Translations under genes and position numbers: made by a program
Notes under the pieces: model-generated
Told to the model about the DNA's origin: nothing
Seen by the model: the letters and a program-made list of their open reading frames with translations, nothing else
Database searches by the model: none
Part shown: positions 54,780 through 64,000 of the stretch, one piece after another
How positions within the stretch are numbered: the stretch's first letter is position 1
Layout: each line of letters begins with the position of its first letter
From: Incurvaria masculella
Taxonomy: Eukaryota; Arthropoda; Insecta; Lepidoptera; Incurvariidae
NCBI GenBank assembly: GCA_946894095.1
Contig: OX335641.1
Span: 14,774,501-14,838,500 of the forward strand
DNA length: 64,000 nucleotides
Reading direction: 5' to 3'

Positions 54780-56160
54780 TCACTTCGCCCCTAAAAAAGG
54801 GGAGATGCCTTACATAGTGTCACGTGGCGGAAAAAAAAATGAATAAAAAAAAAGTGATGAAATGGGGTTAAATAAAAGAATTTACGGGGAGATGGTGTTC
54901 GCATTAGCTGCGAGAGGGTCACCCAATTTTTCTCCCAAATTCACGATTCTACTTTTAGGTGAAGCCGAAAAGGGAAAAGCGAAATGAATTTAAGTCTATA
55001 GACACAAGGGACTGAAGTTAAACATGATTTGAACGTTTAAAAAATGAAGTTAAATTTTATTCGGCGATGCCGACAGATCCGCCACGGATCATACTCTCCA
55101 ACCCCTAAGAATGAAGGGTGAGGCCCTCCCTTCCCCACGACGTGGGGACCAGAAGGGTCTCTAGGGCTGTGCCTGCCGAACTGAGCTTGGGAAAACACAA
55201 AGGAGAACACGAGCAAATCTTCACATACTATTTATTTTAGGAAAATTAACAAACAAGGTAAATGATAGTACGATGTGCGCCTGAGGGGCCTGAGACGGTT
55301 AATGGCTTCTTGTTCCGGGGTGTCCCTCTTCACGGGGGGACTTATCTGGTCGACGCGGCGACGTCATCGACGCGGAGCGCGGAGGCGGCGTGCGCGCGGG
55401 CTCGGCTGAGCGGCGCGGGCGCGGCTGCTGGCTGCTGGCTGCTGGCGGCTCGTGTGGCCCTGGGCGGTGCCTGGCATGGCACCACGTGGCAGCGACCACG
55501 TGGTGGAGGCGCTGGGGGGCCACGTGCGCCGTCCGAGCGCCAGGGCGGCTACGACGGCGGCCCCGCTCGACCGGTCGCCCTCGGGTCGCAGCGCAGCGGC
55601 TCGCGCATCGGCTCGCGCAGCGGCGTCAGGCGTCGACGGTGGGAGTGGTTCGGCGGCAGCGACCAATGATACGGGTGGCTCTTAAGCCCCCGGGAGATCG
55701 CTAGTGGCACACAAAATGGCCACGTTAGCATGGAATAAATACGAATGAATCTACTTTTTTTTAAATAATTATTTTTTAACAAAAATCGCAACGATGCGAC
55801 TGCAACAGGCAAGATAGGGCTTCGCGGGCGGCCGGCGCAATTAAAGTTAAATTGAATCCAAATGTCTGTGTGTGGTACACCGGCCTGGGAAGCGAAGCCA
55901 GGGTTGAGGGCCAGGAGGCCTTAATTAAAAAAGAATCAAATTTTAAAGGGGAAAAATAGGGAAAAGAACACTTATTAAACAATAAAATGGAGGCGGGCGA
56001 CAGCCTGGGCCAGTACTAACCGGAATACCGCGATCTGGATGGGTCAGAGCTCTCGACTCGGTGACTGAACAAAAGTAAATGAACGAGTCAACAGCTCCGA
56101 TCCATAAAGAGAACGGCATTTCGGTTGGATTTTTTCTTGAGGGTAGGAGGTTAATCTTTA
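54780..56160. other. GC-rich island in unclassified, possibly transposon-derived DNA
   Basis: A 450-bp segment (about 55260-55720) is extremely GC-rich with overlapping open frames in four or more frames, all low-complexity Arg/Ala/Gly, so probably not coding. It contains three CACGTG palindromes. The flanks (54.78-55.26 and 55.80-56.15 kb) have a repeat-like look, for example GGGGAGATGCC and GGAGGCGGGCGAC, but I cannot assign an element. Confidence 0.4.
55483..55526. promoter_or_regulatory. Cluster of three CACGTG E-boxes
   Basis: CACGTG occurs at 55483-55488, 55497-55502 and 55521-55526, inside the GC-rich island. CACGTG is the canonical E-box for bHLH-PAS (CLOCK/CYCLE) and Myc-type factors. 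No nearby start codon or exon identifies a target gene. Confidence 0.4.
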
Positions 56161-56637
56161 AACAATGGAGTCAGCAGTCGACCCATGGAGCAAGAAAGGT
56201 GGTTTGGAGGTGGGAAGGCCATGGAGTAGGGAACTGAGCAGACCTGGACCCTTCCAGGTCTGCTACGTGACAATAGTTTGTCTAATTATCTTTAGACGCG
56301 AACAGTGGCACTTACGTATGAAATCATCAATCATCAATGAAGTCATCCAATCCTGTAATTCTGCATTTTTGAGCATGATATGCGCCATTGCTGCTTTTCA
56401 GCGTTCAGCGTTCGAGTGGCCTAACTTATATTTATGGAATATCACACCACGCCGCTCGTTGTTACAAACTGTAGAACATTTTTTATGTTTTTATTTTCAT
56501 TCCGAGTAAAGAATAAATCTTAACAGTTTGCCTGTTTCATATTCAAAGCTTATGTAGTGCAACACATCATTTACCGTCAACTTTGACAGCATTGCCTAGT
56601 TTTTTAAATCCCATCAAAAACTGATCGGTTTCATTAA

Positions 56638-57173
56638 GGTGGCCCAACCCGCTCAACTCCCCATACAAACGGGGAAAGAAGATCACGCCCATATTTCTTA
56701 TCAGAGATCCCAAATTTTGCTCAACAGAGCTTTATTTGATCGAACTAAATGTCTGATGACCGTTGGAATTGTAAAATTGTGTTTGCTTTCTAAGTTATAA
56801 GGTCCGAAAGTTCGAATTTTTCGCGCGTTTTATACAATAACTTTGGTGGTTTATTACGCAATGATAAAGTAAGAAAATCTTAAAAAGATTAGTCATCAGA
56901 CATAGCTTATTTAATCAAGATTTATAATCTATTTGGTTTTTGTTAGATTTTTGACTACAGCGGTCGTGGTTTACTTTTAGCTATAAGTCGTTTTGAAATC
57001 AAAATTTTCGTAAATTTTACCAAATCATACACTATGCACATTATCTTTTTTGTGAACATGTTGCATCTTCCTCATCACGGAGCCTGTCTTTTTCTTTGAA
57101 ACAGAGCAGGTCCCAGAGCGCAACAGTACGGTTTTGTACAGTGCCCGCGAATGAGTTAGTCCCGCCGGGTTGG
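56638..57173 (+). mobile_element. GGTGGCCC MITE, copy B (3'-truncated)
   Basis: TTAA at 56634, then GGTGGCCCAACCCGC. It ends CCCGCCGGGTTGG, lacking the final GCCACC and the 3' TTAA. Otherwise like copies A and C. Confidence 0.85.
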
Positions 57174-57179
57174 AATCTT

Positions 57180-57480
57180 TCAATTCGTCGGAATCTTTTT
57201 TTTTTGTGTACCCAGTTTTTTCAAATGGGTCAACGTTGTTTTGTGGTCAATTTCCAATTCTTCAGATACAACGTAACTACTGATATGCCATTCTTCCTAC
57301 ACTTTTAAAAAAATGGCGTCCATTTCATCTGTAACAGGGCGACCAGAGCGAGGTGCATCTTTGACATCAAAATTCCCGGATTGAAAACTGAAAAAACCCA
57401 CCTTGTGCTACTCTTACTGACATTGCATTAGGTCCATAAAGGTCACAAATTGTATGTTTTAATATTGTATGCGCATTCAA
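57180..57480 (-). pseudogene. mariner transposase HTH remnant
   Basis: The minus strand reads HTICDLYGPNAMSVRVAQGG, RSGRPVTDEMDAIF and WHISSYVVSEELEIDHKTTL, then THLKKLG. These are the second helix-turn-helix region of mariner transposases. Frames are broken and no catalytic part is present. Confidence 0.7.
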
Positions 57481-57508
57481 ACTCTTTGTTACTTCCCATT
57501 ATAAATTA

Positions 57509-58435
57509 CTAGCTGCGGTACCCGGCTCCGCTCGGGTTAGCGTCGGCTAAATTATTTCATGGATAAAAAGTATCCGACATGGCTGATCCAAAATAGGGTA
57601 CAACTGGTCCAGGACAATGTATCCATCTACCAAATTTAATCAAGATCGTTCGAGATGAAATAGCATGATTTATTGAGAAATATCCAATAATTCCCATTTA
57701 GAGCTTCGTTGACATTTGGTGGCAATTTAAAAAAAAAGCATTTGCCGCCAGAACCTTTCTGCACTTGCACTGCAACATTGTTTACCTAGTAAGTAAGTAT
57801 CGTGTAATGTAGGTAAGTTTTGCGTGGACTCCAACCCACAGCTAGCCTCAACATCGAAAACAGTAACCCATCTCGAACCTGACTGCTCCCAGAGATCCTA
57901 TACATTGATAAAATACGCACATAAATCGAGTTAGTGGATCGCAAGTTATAAGAATTTAACACTCTCTACTCACCCTTCAGGTAATGAAGCGTTATATTAT
58001 GTAGTCTATAAGTTTTGAGTAGAATCAGGCTAGACGTAGATACAATCCGCATCTAAATCGAGTAATTGGTTCTCAAGGATTTTACCAAGTAGTCCTAAAG
58101 TTGCGGGAAATACCAAGCCGTACCCGCCCCCCGCCTCCCCGCACCCGCCCCCGTCGGACCGCCCGCCCCGCTCCCGTCGCCGCCCCGGCCCCGCTCCCCC
58201 CGGTGTGAAGTAGCGCTACCGGCATCGTTTTCGCAGCCCCGTGTAAGTTCTAAAGCCCATGGGCACAATATCTTTATAAATTGTAGCCTATGTGTTATTC
58301 TGATGTAAAAGCTATATTATTCTAAAGTTTCATTAAAATCCATTCAGTAGTTTTTACGTGAAAGAGTAACAAACATCCATCCATCCATCCATCCATCCAT
58401 TATTACAAACATTCCCCTTTATAATATTTATTAGA
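57509..58435 (-). mobile_element. Non-autonomous Helitron of a second type
   Basis: On the minus strand it starts A|TCTAATAAATATTATAAAG and ends CGGAGCCGGGTACCGCAGCTAG|T, with the CCCG..CGGG hairpin just before the end. It contains a GGAT run near its 5' end and an extremely C-rich patch at 58120-58200. The same type is represented by the split element at 15.8-18.45 kb. Confidence 0.75.
58378..58402 (+). repeat. (ATCC)n microsatellite
   Basis: About six ATCC units inside the Helitron near its 5' end. Confidence 0.85.
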
Positions 58436-58554
58436 TTACCCAGATTTAGTTAAACATCTTCGACTAATGGTTTAATTAACAAGTCACTTATTATGTATGG
58501 TAAGATATAATGTACAGGTGTGTCAGCATAATTTATTTTAAAAAGCCAACCTGC

Positions 58555-58640
58555 GCACAGAGAGTATTCTGACATGGCTCCTAGTTCTTTAGTGAATGTG
58601 ATGTGTTTGGCTAATATGACAGTAGAATCGCCATCAGAGT
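58555..58640 (+). repeat. SINE tail fragment
   Basis: TCTGACATGGCTCCTAGTTC and GTGATGTGTTTGGCTAATATG match the family's tail region. Confidence 0.55.
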
Positions 58641-59509
58641 CCAGTTCAATACGGAAAAATTGAGCGCAATTTCCTAAAGGCGTTTACAAAGAGAAATAAA
58701 AAGACAATACTAACCAGAAAATTGTTGACTGTCAGCTATTTTGGCTTTTCTAGATTTAAGTATATTTTCGCATGAAAGTCAACCCCGTTCCCCTCTCTTC
58801 TGACATAAGAATATGCTTTCAAGATTTTTATTAATACTTGTTGATTTAGAGTTAAGGAATTCAAGATTATATGGAGTATTATTTTCTTCGAGATACCGTA
58901 AAAGTTTTAGGACAAACGTATATTGTGTTAGATACCGTAAAAGTTTTAGGACAACGTATATTGCAACCAATGGTTCTACTATTTAAATTTCGCTTCTGGT
59001 AAGCGCTCAACCTCTAAATTATTCATGAAAGAAAGTATTTTCCATGTCCGTAGATATTTAGCTCCTGTAATCGGTAAATAAAGAAACCCTAGCCCAATAA
59101 AAAACAAAACATTCTTTGTCGGACATTTTATATTTACCAACCACTTAACAATATACATAGTTTAATATTTACAAAATCACTTATCAGGGTGCAAACATAC
59201 TTTTTTACATTTACCCTCTCTAATGCCTGCACGCAGCATGCCGGCACAATTAAAAGTAAATAGTAGTGCCTTGTTTATCTACAGGGTGTAACAGTAGTCA
59301 CAGTATCAACTTTTTTTTTGTTTTTTGGTCTCTGTCCAGTGTAGACATTTGCCAACTCCAACTTTCACTTCTAAATTTCTTTGTCATCTTTTATTCTAGA
59401 GATATGAATTTACAATGTTTTTTACTTCGTAAAGCATTGAAATACGATCTGTCGCTCTTGTTAATGCTAACTAGCCAGCACGATTTTGTCCGTCCCCTCA
59501 CAAGCACCT
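58641..59509. other. Gene-free AT-rich stretch
   Basis: Contains a short direct duplication, GATACCGTAAAAGTTTTAGG at 58893 and 58931, but no gene. Confidence 0.5.
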
Positions 59510-59605
59510 GAAGTTTTCCATCCAGTTCAATGCATCTACTTCCTATGAGAATGCTATTTGTTGAGCTAATATCATGGCCGTGGTTGTGGTATTATCAATG
59601 CATGT
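59510..59605 (+). repeat. SINE tail fragment
   Basis: GTTTTCCATCCAGTTCAATG, GTTGAGCTAATATCATGGCC and GTGGTATTATCAATGCATG in family order. Confidence 0.65.
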
Positions 59606-59606
59606 A

Positions 59607-59896
59607 CAGTTACATACAAAACCGGCTAAGTGCGACGGAGTCGCACACAAAGGGTTCCGTACCATCGTACAGGATTTAATACCAAAAAATCAGTTTTTTG
59701 TATGGGGACCTCGTTTAATTTTCATTTTTTTTACCTATTTTTTGTTATAGCGGCAAAATAAATACACACTCTGTGAAAATTTCAGCTGCCTACCAATAAC
59801 GGTTCATGAGATACAGACCTTTGACAGGACGGACGGACAGCGGAGGCATAGTAATAGGGTTCCGTTGGCATCCTTTGGGTACGGAGCCCTAAAAAA
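59607..59896 (+). repeat. GGGTTCCGTACC-family repeat
   Basis: ACCGGCTAAGTGCGACGGAG, GGGTTCCGTACCATCGTAC, TTGTTATAGCGGCAAAATAA, and GGTACGGAGCCCTAAAAAA at the end. Confidence 0.85.
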
Positions 59897-59919
59897 GGTT
59901 GAGTTAAAAATAGGATAGC

Positions 59920-60000
59920 CCATTGCATTGAAATATGGTCAAAGAGGTAAATACAAAGTTGTATCCATTCAGTTTAATTTAGCCGTGTTCATAAAGGGCG
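59920..60000 (+). repeat. Diverged SINE fragment
   Basis: CATTGAAATATGGTCAAAGAGG and TTCAGTTTAATTTAGCCGTG resemble the body and tail of the SINE. Confidence 0.45.
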
Positions 60001-60125
60001 TGTTCATAAATTAATGCAGTGACTGCTGTTACAACCCATATAGAAAGTGTGGATCGGGGGTGATAAGACCCTCTAGCAACATCTCTAAGCCGGTCACTAG
60101 AGACGTGTGTACGTAACACTAGATA

Positions 60126-60215
60126 CTAATGCTTGGAGTGTCGCTCAAGTTTTTCCTCCAACTTAGCCAATGCCTTCTTGCTCTCCTTCAGAATCACCAG
60201 TTCGATCGATTTCAG
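60126..60215 (-). CDS. Coiled-coil gene, last exon
   Basis: Acceptor TTGTTTGACAG, phase 0, 29 codons and TAG. Encodes LKSIELVILKESKKALAKLE and EKLERHSKH. Confidence 0.7.
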   Translation of the reverse strand: MKSIELVILKESKKALAKLEEKLERHSKH

Positions 60216-62989
60216 CTGTCAAACAAGAACATTTCATTAGCTCAACTAACTCCACGATGAAATTTAAGCTGGTTGACTTGCGGGGATGATTTTAAGTGGA
60301 TTGCATTGGGCAGCAGAGATCCCGAATCTGAATCTGAATCAGAATCTGAATCTGATTAAATGAAGATTCCTCTCTGTCATATTGATGTCAAACTTTGGAA
60401 CAAAGGTACTTTGGGTTTTTTCTCTTTCCAGTGTAAAAACATGAACAGCTTATACCTACTGTGGAGCGATATAAATTCATAAACACAAGTCGAAAGAGAT
60501 TGATAGTGATGCTGGGACGGTCAGTCGGGTGCGAGTTGTTTTTTCTGCTGTTTTATCACCATTGCGTGGCTGAGTGGCTATTAGCGTAGCGGTTAACGCC
60601 TGTAGACCCTAATGTTGAAGAAACGGGTTCGATCCTACCTTTTACTTTCTTATCGGATATTAAAATGTACATTTCCGTTAACAATGCAGGTAGCTATGGC
60701 TAGGAACACATGTAAAACTGCGATGTTCTCTAGTTAATAGGTGTTAGGGTTAAGCCTGCTCAGATTTACTCTAACACATTGAACAAAAAGATGATCAAAG
60801 CGGATAAAAAAAAATCATCTAGTTTTCCGTCCAGTGGGTTACCATGGTAAATTAACCTGCTGGGTGAACAGGCAAGGGAGGGACTAAATGTGACGTTTAG
60901 CTGAATTTTGTACCATACTAATTATGGAAAGTTTGTGTTATTTGGCCAAGTGAATAGAAATTCACTAGTTAGTGTGGCACAATGCAACTAAACATCAGAT
61001 TTAAGGTGGCCCAACCCGCTCATCTCCCCATACAAAAGGGGAAAGAAGATCACGCCCATATTTCTTGTCAGAGATCCAAAATTTTGCTCAAAATAGCTTT
61101 ATTTGATCGACCTAGATGTCTGATGACCATTGGCATTGTAAAATTGTGTTTGGTTTCTAAGTTATAAGGTCCGAAAGTTTGAAATTTTCGCGCGTTTTAT
61201 ACAATAACTTTGGAGGTGGATTACGCAATGATAAAGTAAGAACATCTTAAAAAGATTAGTCATCAGACATAGCTTATTTAATCAAGATTTATAATCTATT
61301 TGGTTTTTGTTCGATTTTTTACTACAGCGGTCGTGGTTTACTTTTAGCTATAAGTCGTTTTGAAATTAAAATTTTCGTAAATCTTACCAAGTCATACACT
61401 ATGCACATTGTCTTTTTTGTGGACATGTTGCATCTTTCTTGTCACGGAGCCTGTCTTATTCTTTGAAACAGAGAAGGTCCCAGAGCGCAACAGCACGGTT
61501 TTGTACCGTGCCCGCGAATGAGTTAGGCCCGCCGGGTTGGGCCACCTTAACCGGCTCGTAGCCTAGTAGCGCGGGGACTGGCCTAGCGTACCAGAGACCT
61601 GGGTTCAATACCGATATGCACCACTTTCTCTTTCCGAGTTCGATAAGTGCATTTAGTTACGAATGCGATCTGCTCCATGGTTCGGAATCCATGTAAAACT
61701 GTAGGTCCCCTTCCCCTACTAGGTGGTAGGGTTTATGCCCGCCCGGATTGGTACCATCGCATTGGATGAAGAGATGGTCGAAGCGGCAATAAAAATTGTC
61801 CGTGTTTTCCATCCAGTTCAATGTAGCCGTGCTCATAAAGAGTAGGTCCTGGCATGGCACCAAATTCCTTCGGGAATGAGGTGTATTGGGCTAATATCAT
61901 AACGGTAGTTGTGTGGTATTAGCCATCCATGTCAGGTCGCATAAAAAAAAAACACTCACTTGTCTGTTCACCCAGCACCATGCAATTTACCATGGTACCA
62001 TGTATGGAAAAGCGGAAAATGTTTCATTGCTCTTTCGATCATCTTTTCATTTAATGCATTGGTGTAAATCCAATCGGGCATAGTAAATTTATAACGGCAA
62101 CATCCGAGCTCAATGTGGCTTTAAATAAAAGAGAAGAAAATAAAAAGAAATAGCTACTGATTCCTCCGAGAATGCATGGCACCCAAATCTCCCCATTCAA
62201 ACCCTAGACACACTACACAAGGTACCTGCGAGAAATAATCGTCCCGGATGCGCTGCAGCTTCTGGTCGTGCTGCGACTTGTCGCGCGCGTGCTGCTCGGT
62301 GTGCGCGCGCAGCTCGAGCGTGCTCGCCGCCTCGCGCTCGACGCGCTCGCGCCGCACGCGCAGCGCGGTCTCCGCCGACGTTTCCGCGCTGAACAGACAG
62401 ACAGGTTATTAAGTCTAGGGTCTCATTGCAAGACTGTATGACCTGTAAATTAGGGATTAACATGTTGTGAAGAAAACTCCCAGAGCATGCACCTTTTTCT
62501 TTCTAGATTGACATAGTAAAAAAGGAATTACGAGGCCAACTTTTTCTTGAAAAGGGGGTCTTTAAGGCATACATGAAATAGCGATTAAGGGACTGTACTA
62601 AAAGCTCTGTATGGTTCCATCATGAATTGCGTTCACCTGCGTTCAATGTGGTTGGCGGCGAGGTACGCCTTGGCCGCTGCGGCGTCGACCGGCGCCCACT
62701 CATGCTCACCAACCGTCGCGTCCACATCGCCTGCGGTCGCCTCCCTAGTGGCCTCGGGAGTATCGCGTCCACCTCGCCATCCTAGTATCCCCGCGAGCAG
62801 CGGTACCTGTGGGCGGCGGCGAGCTCCGCCTTGGCCGCGGCGTCGTCGCGCAGCCGCTCGTCGCGCAGCTCGCGCCGCTCGCGCTGCAGCTCCGCCAGCT
62901 GTGCCTCCGCGTCGCGCAGCGCCCCCTCCCGCTCGCCCACCATCGCGTCCATTTCGGCCTGCTCCTTGTCGGGGGACATCGTCGCCTTC
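60126..62989 (-). CDS. Coiled-coil protein, C-terminal three exons (5' end outside window)
   Basis: Seen: 62989-62807, 62388-62226 and 60215-60126 join in phase into about 144 residues ending in a stop. The product is almost entirely Glu/Arg/Ala/Lys-rich heptad-type helix: EMDAMVGEREGALRDAEAQL, AELQRERRELRDERLRDDAA, RVRRERVEREAASTLELR, DQKLQRIRDDYFSQLKSIEL and ALAKLEEKLERHSKH. No Cys, no signal, no membrane segment. Such coiled coils occur in cytoskeletal, centrosomal, ciliary and golgin proteins; I cannot name the family. A decayed copy of the 62989-62807 exon lies in the following intron. The upstream exons are beyond the right edge or hidden under the MITE at 63.5 kb. Confidence 0.7.
60320..60356 (+). 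repeat. (GAATCT)n microsatellite
   Basis: About six GAATCT/GAATCA units. Confidence 0.8.
60555..60850 (+). repeat. SINE, tRNA head, diverged
   Basis: AGCGTAGCGGTTAACGCC (A-box region), GGTTCGATCCTACC (B box), then AGGTGTTAGGGTTAAGCCTG and AAGATGATCAAAGCGG, ending in an A-run before the tail. Confidence 0.7.
61005..61546 (+). mobile_element. GGTGGCCC MITE, copy C (complete)
   Basis: 542 bp, ends GGTGGCCCAACCCG and CGGGTTGGGCCACC, TTAA on both sides (61001-61004, 61547-61550). It starts one base after the left TTAA and is directly abutted on the right by a SINE. Confidence 0.9.
61551..61955 (+). repeat. Full-length SINE, tRNA head
   Basis: CTCGTAGCCTAGTAGCGCGG and GGTTCAATACC at the head, complete body, GCCATCCATGTCAGGTCGC and an A-run. 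It is nearly identical to the copy at 3.58 kb, so recent. Confidence 0.9.
61975..62100 (-). repeat. Diverged SINE body fragment
   Basis: TCATTGCTCTTTCGATCATC and TTTCATTTAATGCATTGGTG are reversed body blocks. Confidence 0.45.
62226..62388 (-). CDS. Coiled-coil gene, penultimate exon
   Basis: Acceptor CTGTCTGTTCAG, donor CAG|GTACCT. Encodes TSAETALRVRRERVEREAAS and HDQKLQRIRDDYFSQ. One base completes the codon begun in the previous exon. Confidence 0.75.
62622..62775 (-). pseudogene. Decayed copy of the coiled-coil exon
   Basis: On the minus strand: GATGTGGACGCGACGGTTGG, GACGCCGCAGCGGCCAAGGC and CTCGCCGCCAACCACATTGA, followed by CGCAG|GTGAAC. These correspond to GAAATGGACGCGATGGTGGG, GACGCCGCGGCCAAGGCGGA and CTCGCCGCCGCCCACAG|GTACC of the exon at 62989-62807. 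The middle third is deleted and the frame is broken. Confidence 0.7.
62807..62989 (-). CDS. Coiled-coil gene, antepenultimate exon
   Basis: Acceptor CCACTCGCAG, donor CACAG|GTACCG. Encodes KATMSPDKEQAEMDAMVGER and LQRERRELRDERLRDDAAAK. Very GC-rich. Entry phase 1 shows there is at least one earlier exon. Confidence 0.75.
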
Positions 62990-62994
62990 CTGCG

Positions 62995-63510
62995 AGTGGA
63001 TGTGCTCTCAATATTTCTCCAGTTTTTATGTGTTAAAAAATATAAGCATCATGCTAGTTTCCATGTCCATGGAGGTCCCGAAAATAGAATGGTCTCTATC
63101 GACTGAATAATGTCGAACTAGTTTTCGCTAATTCACAGGCTCAGAGAACAAAAGGCATTGCTGCGTCGTCTTCGCTGGTGACAGTATCATTAAAGGGTTA
63201 GTTAATTAATGAGTAAAAGTATAAAGGTCGATTTACATCAAGTTAGTCATAGGCTACAGCGCTGGCGCCGAGAACGGTATCGCCTGTATTTCGACTGATC
63301 CTTTTGTGTGCAGTGAGAGGCAATTCTTTGAATATAGTATGCAAGCATTTATAGATTAAAAAATAGAATAGTCCCCCCACCATTTTAAACGTATATTTAA
63401 TATTAGTACATATTTAATTACTATCTATGATATGATATTGTAATAACAATTACATAAAATAGGTTTAAATTTGTTTGCAGATTCCTTTATTACTTTTTAA
63501 ACCTATTTTT
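62995..63510. other. Intron/flank, nothing recognised
   Basis: AT-rich; no exon or repeat family recognised. Confidence 0.45.
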
Positions 63511-63518
63511 TTGTTTAA

Positions 63519-64000
63519 GGTGGCCCAACCCGGCGTGACTAACTCATTCGCAGGCACGGTACAAAACCGTGCTGTTGCGCTCTGGGACCTTCTCTGTTTC
63601 AAAGAATAAGACAGGCTCCGTGATGAGGAAGATACAATATGTCCACAAAAAACACAATGTGCATAGTGTATGATTTGGTAAGATTTACGAAAATTCTAAT
63701 TACAAAACGACTTATAGCTAAAAGTAAACCACAAACGCTGTAGTCAAAAATCTAACAAAAACCAAATAGATTATAAATCTTGATTAAACAAGCTATGTCT
63801 GATGACTAATCTTTTTAAGATGTTCTTACTTTATCATTGCGTAATCCACCTCCAAAGTTATTGTATAAAACGCGCGAAAAATTCGAACTTTCGGACCTTA
63901 TAACTTAGAAACCAAACACAATTTTAGAATGCCAACGGTCATCAGACATCTAGTACGATCAAATAAAGCTATTTTGAGCAAAATTTGGGAGATCTAACAA
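63519..64000 (-). mobile_element. GGTGGCCC MITE, copy D (runs off the window)
   Basis: Reverse copy: TTAA at 63515-63518, GGTGGCCCAACCCGGC, then the interior in reverse order up to the window edge. About 60 bp of its other end would lie outside. Confidence 0.85.

Noticed and set aside
55262..55669. 135-codon plus-strand frame in the GC island
   Set aside because: Low-complexity Arg/Gly/Ala composition with equally long frames on the other strand and in other phases; no splice sites or domain.
62622..63110. 162-codon plus-strand frame
   Set aside because: Antisense of the coiled-coil exon and its decayed copy; Arg/Ala-rich shadow.

Overview
This is eukaryotic, intron-rich, repeat-dense insect DNA, most likely from a moth or butterfly. 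GC-rich coding exons sit in AT-rich introns. There are many SINE copies, Helitrons of the type common in Lepidoptera (5' A|TC, 3' CTAG|T), mariner/Tc1 and LINE wreckage, and an interstitial run of the insect telomere repeat (CCTAA). No operon, bacterial ribosome-binding site or CRISPR is present. All identification is by reading; no database search was run.

Four spliced genes can be reconstructed, all on the minus strand. (1) About 3.3-12.8 kb: a fuseless-like multipass membrane protein, five exons in compatible phase encoding 443 residues; the C-terminus lies beyond the left edge. (2) 41.4-47.9 kb: a START-domain lipid-transfer protein resembling StARD10, apparently complete (five exons, 370 aa). 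(3) 52.6-54.3 kb: a seven-transmembrane protein of about 275 aa that I do not recognise. (4) 60.1-63.0 kb: the last three exons of a coiled-coil protein; its 5' part is beyond the right edge.

The rest is mobile DNA. The main families are: SINEs with one shared 3' tail but either a tRNA-like or a 5S-rRNA-like head; a 541-bp MITE flanked by TTAA (three copies that begin and end or nearly end here, one running off the right edge, one eroded copy nested in a pogo-like element); Helitrons of two types; a family carrying the subterminal motif GGGTTCCGTACC; fold-back elements at 4.6 and 24.8 kb; a Penelope-like fragment with a GIY-YIG domain split by two insertions; mariner/Tc1 pseudogenes; LINE pieces; and 118-bp and ~60-bp tandem repeats at 29.7-30.6 kb.

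The most unusual signal is that three of the four genes carry extra, partly decayed copies of one of their own exons in a neighbouring intron: fuseless-like exon 2 (three copies), START exon 4 (a 216-bp-period array in which two copies keep the splice acceptor and an open frame ending in a stop), and one coiled-coil exon (one copy). Also notable are a pair of 40-50 bp palindromic inserts with 9-10 bp flanking repeats, an 88-bp-arm hairpin at 50.65 kb, and a GC-AG intron in the fuseless-like gene.
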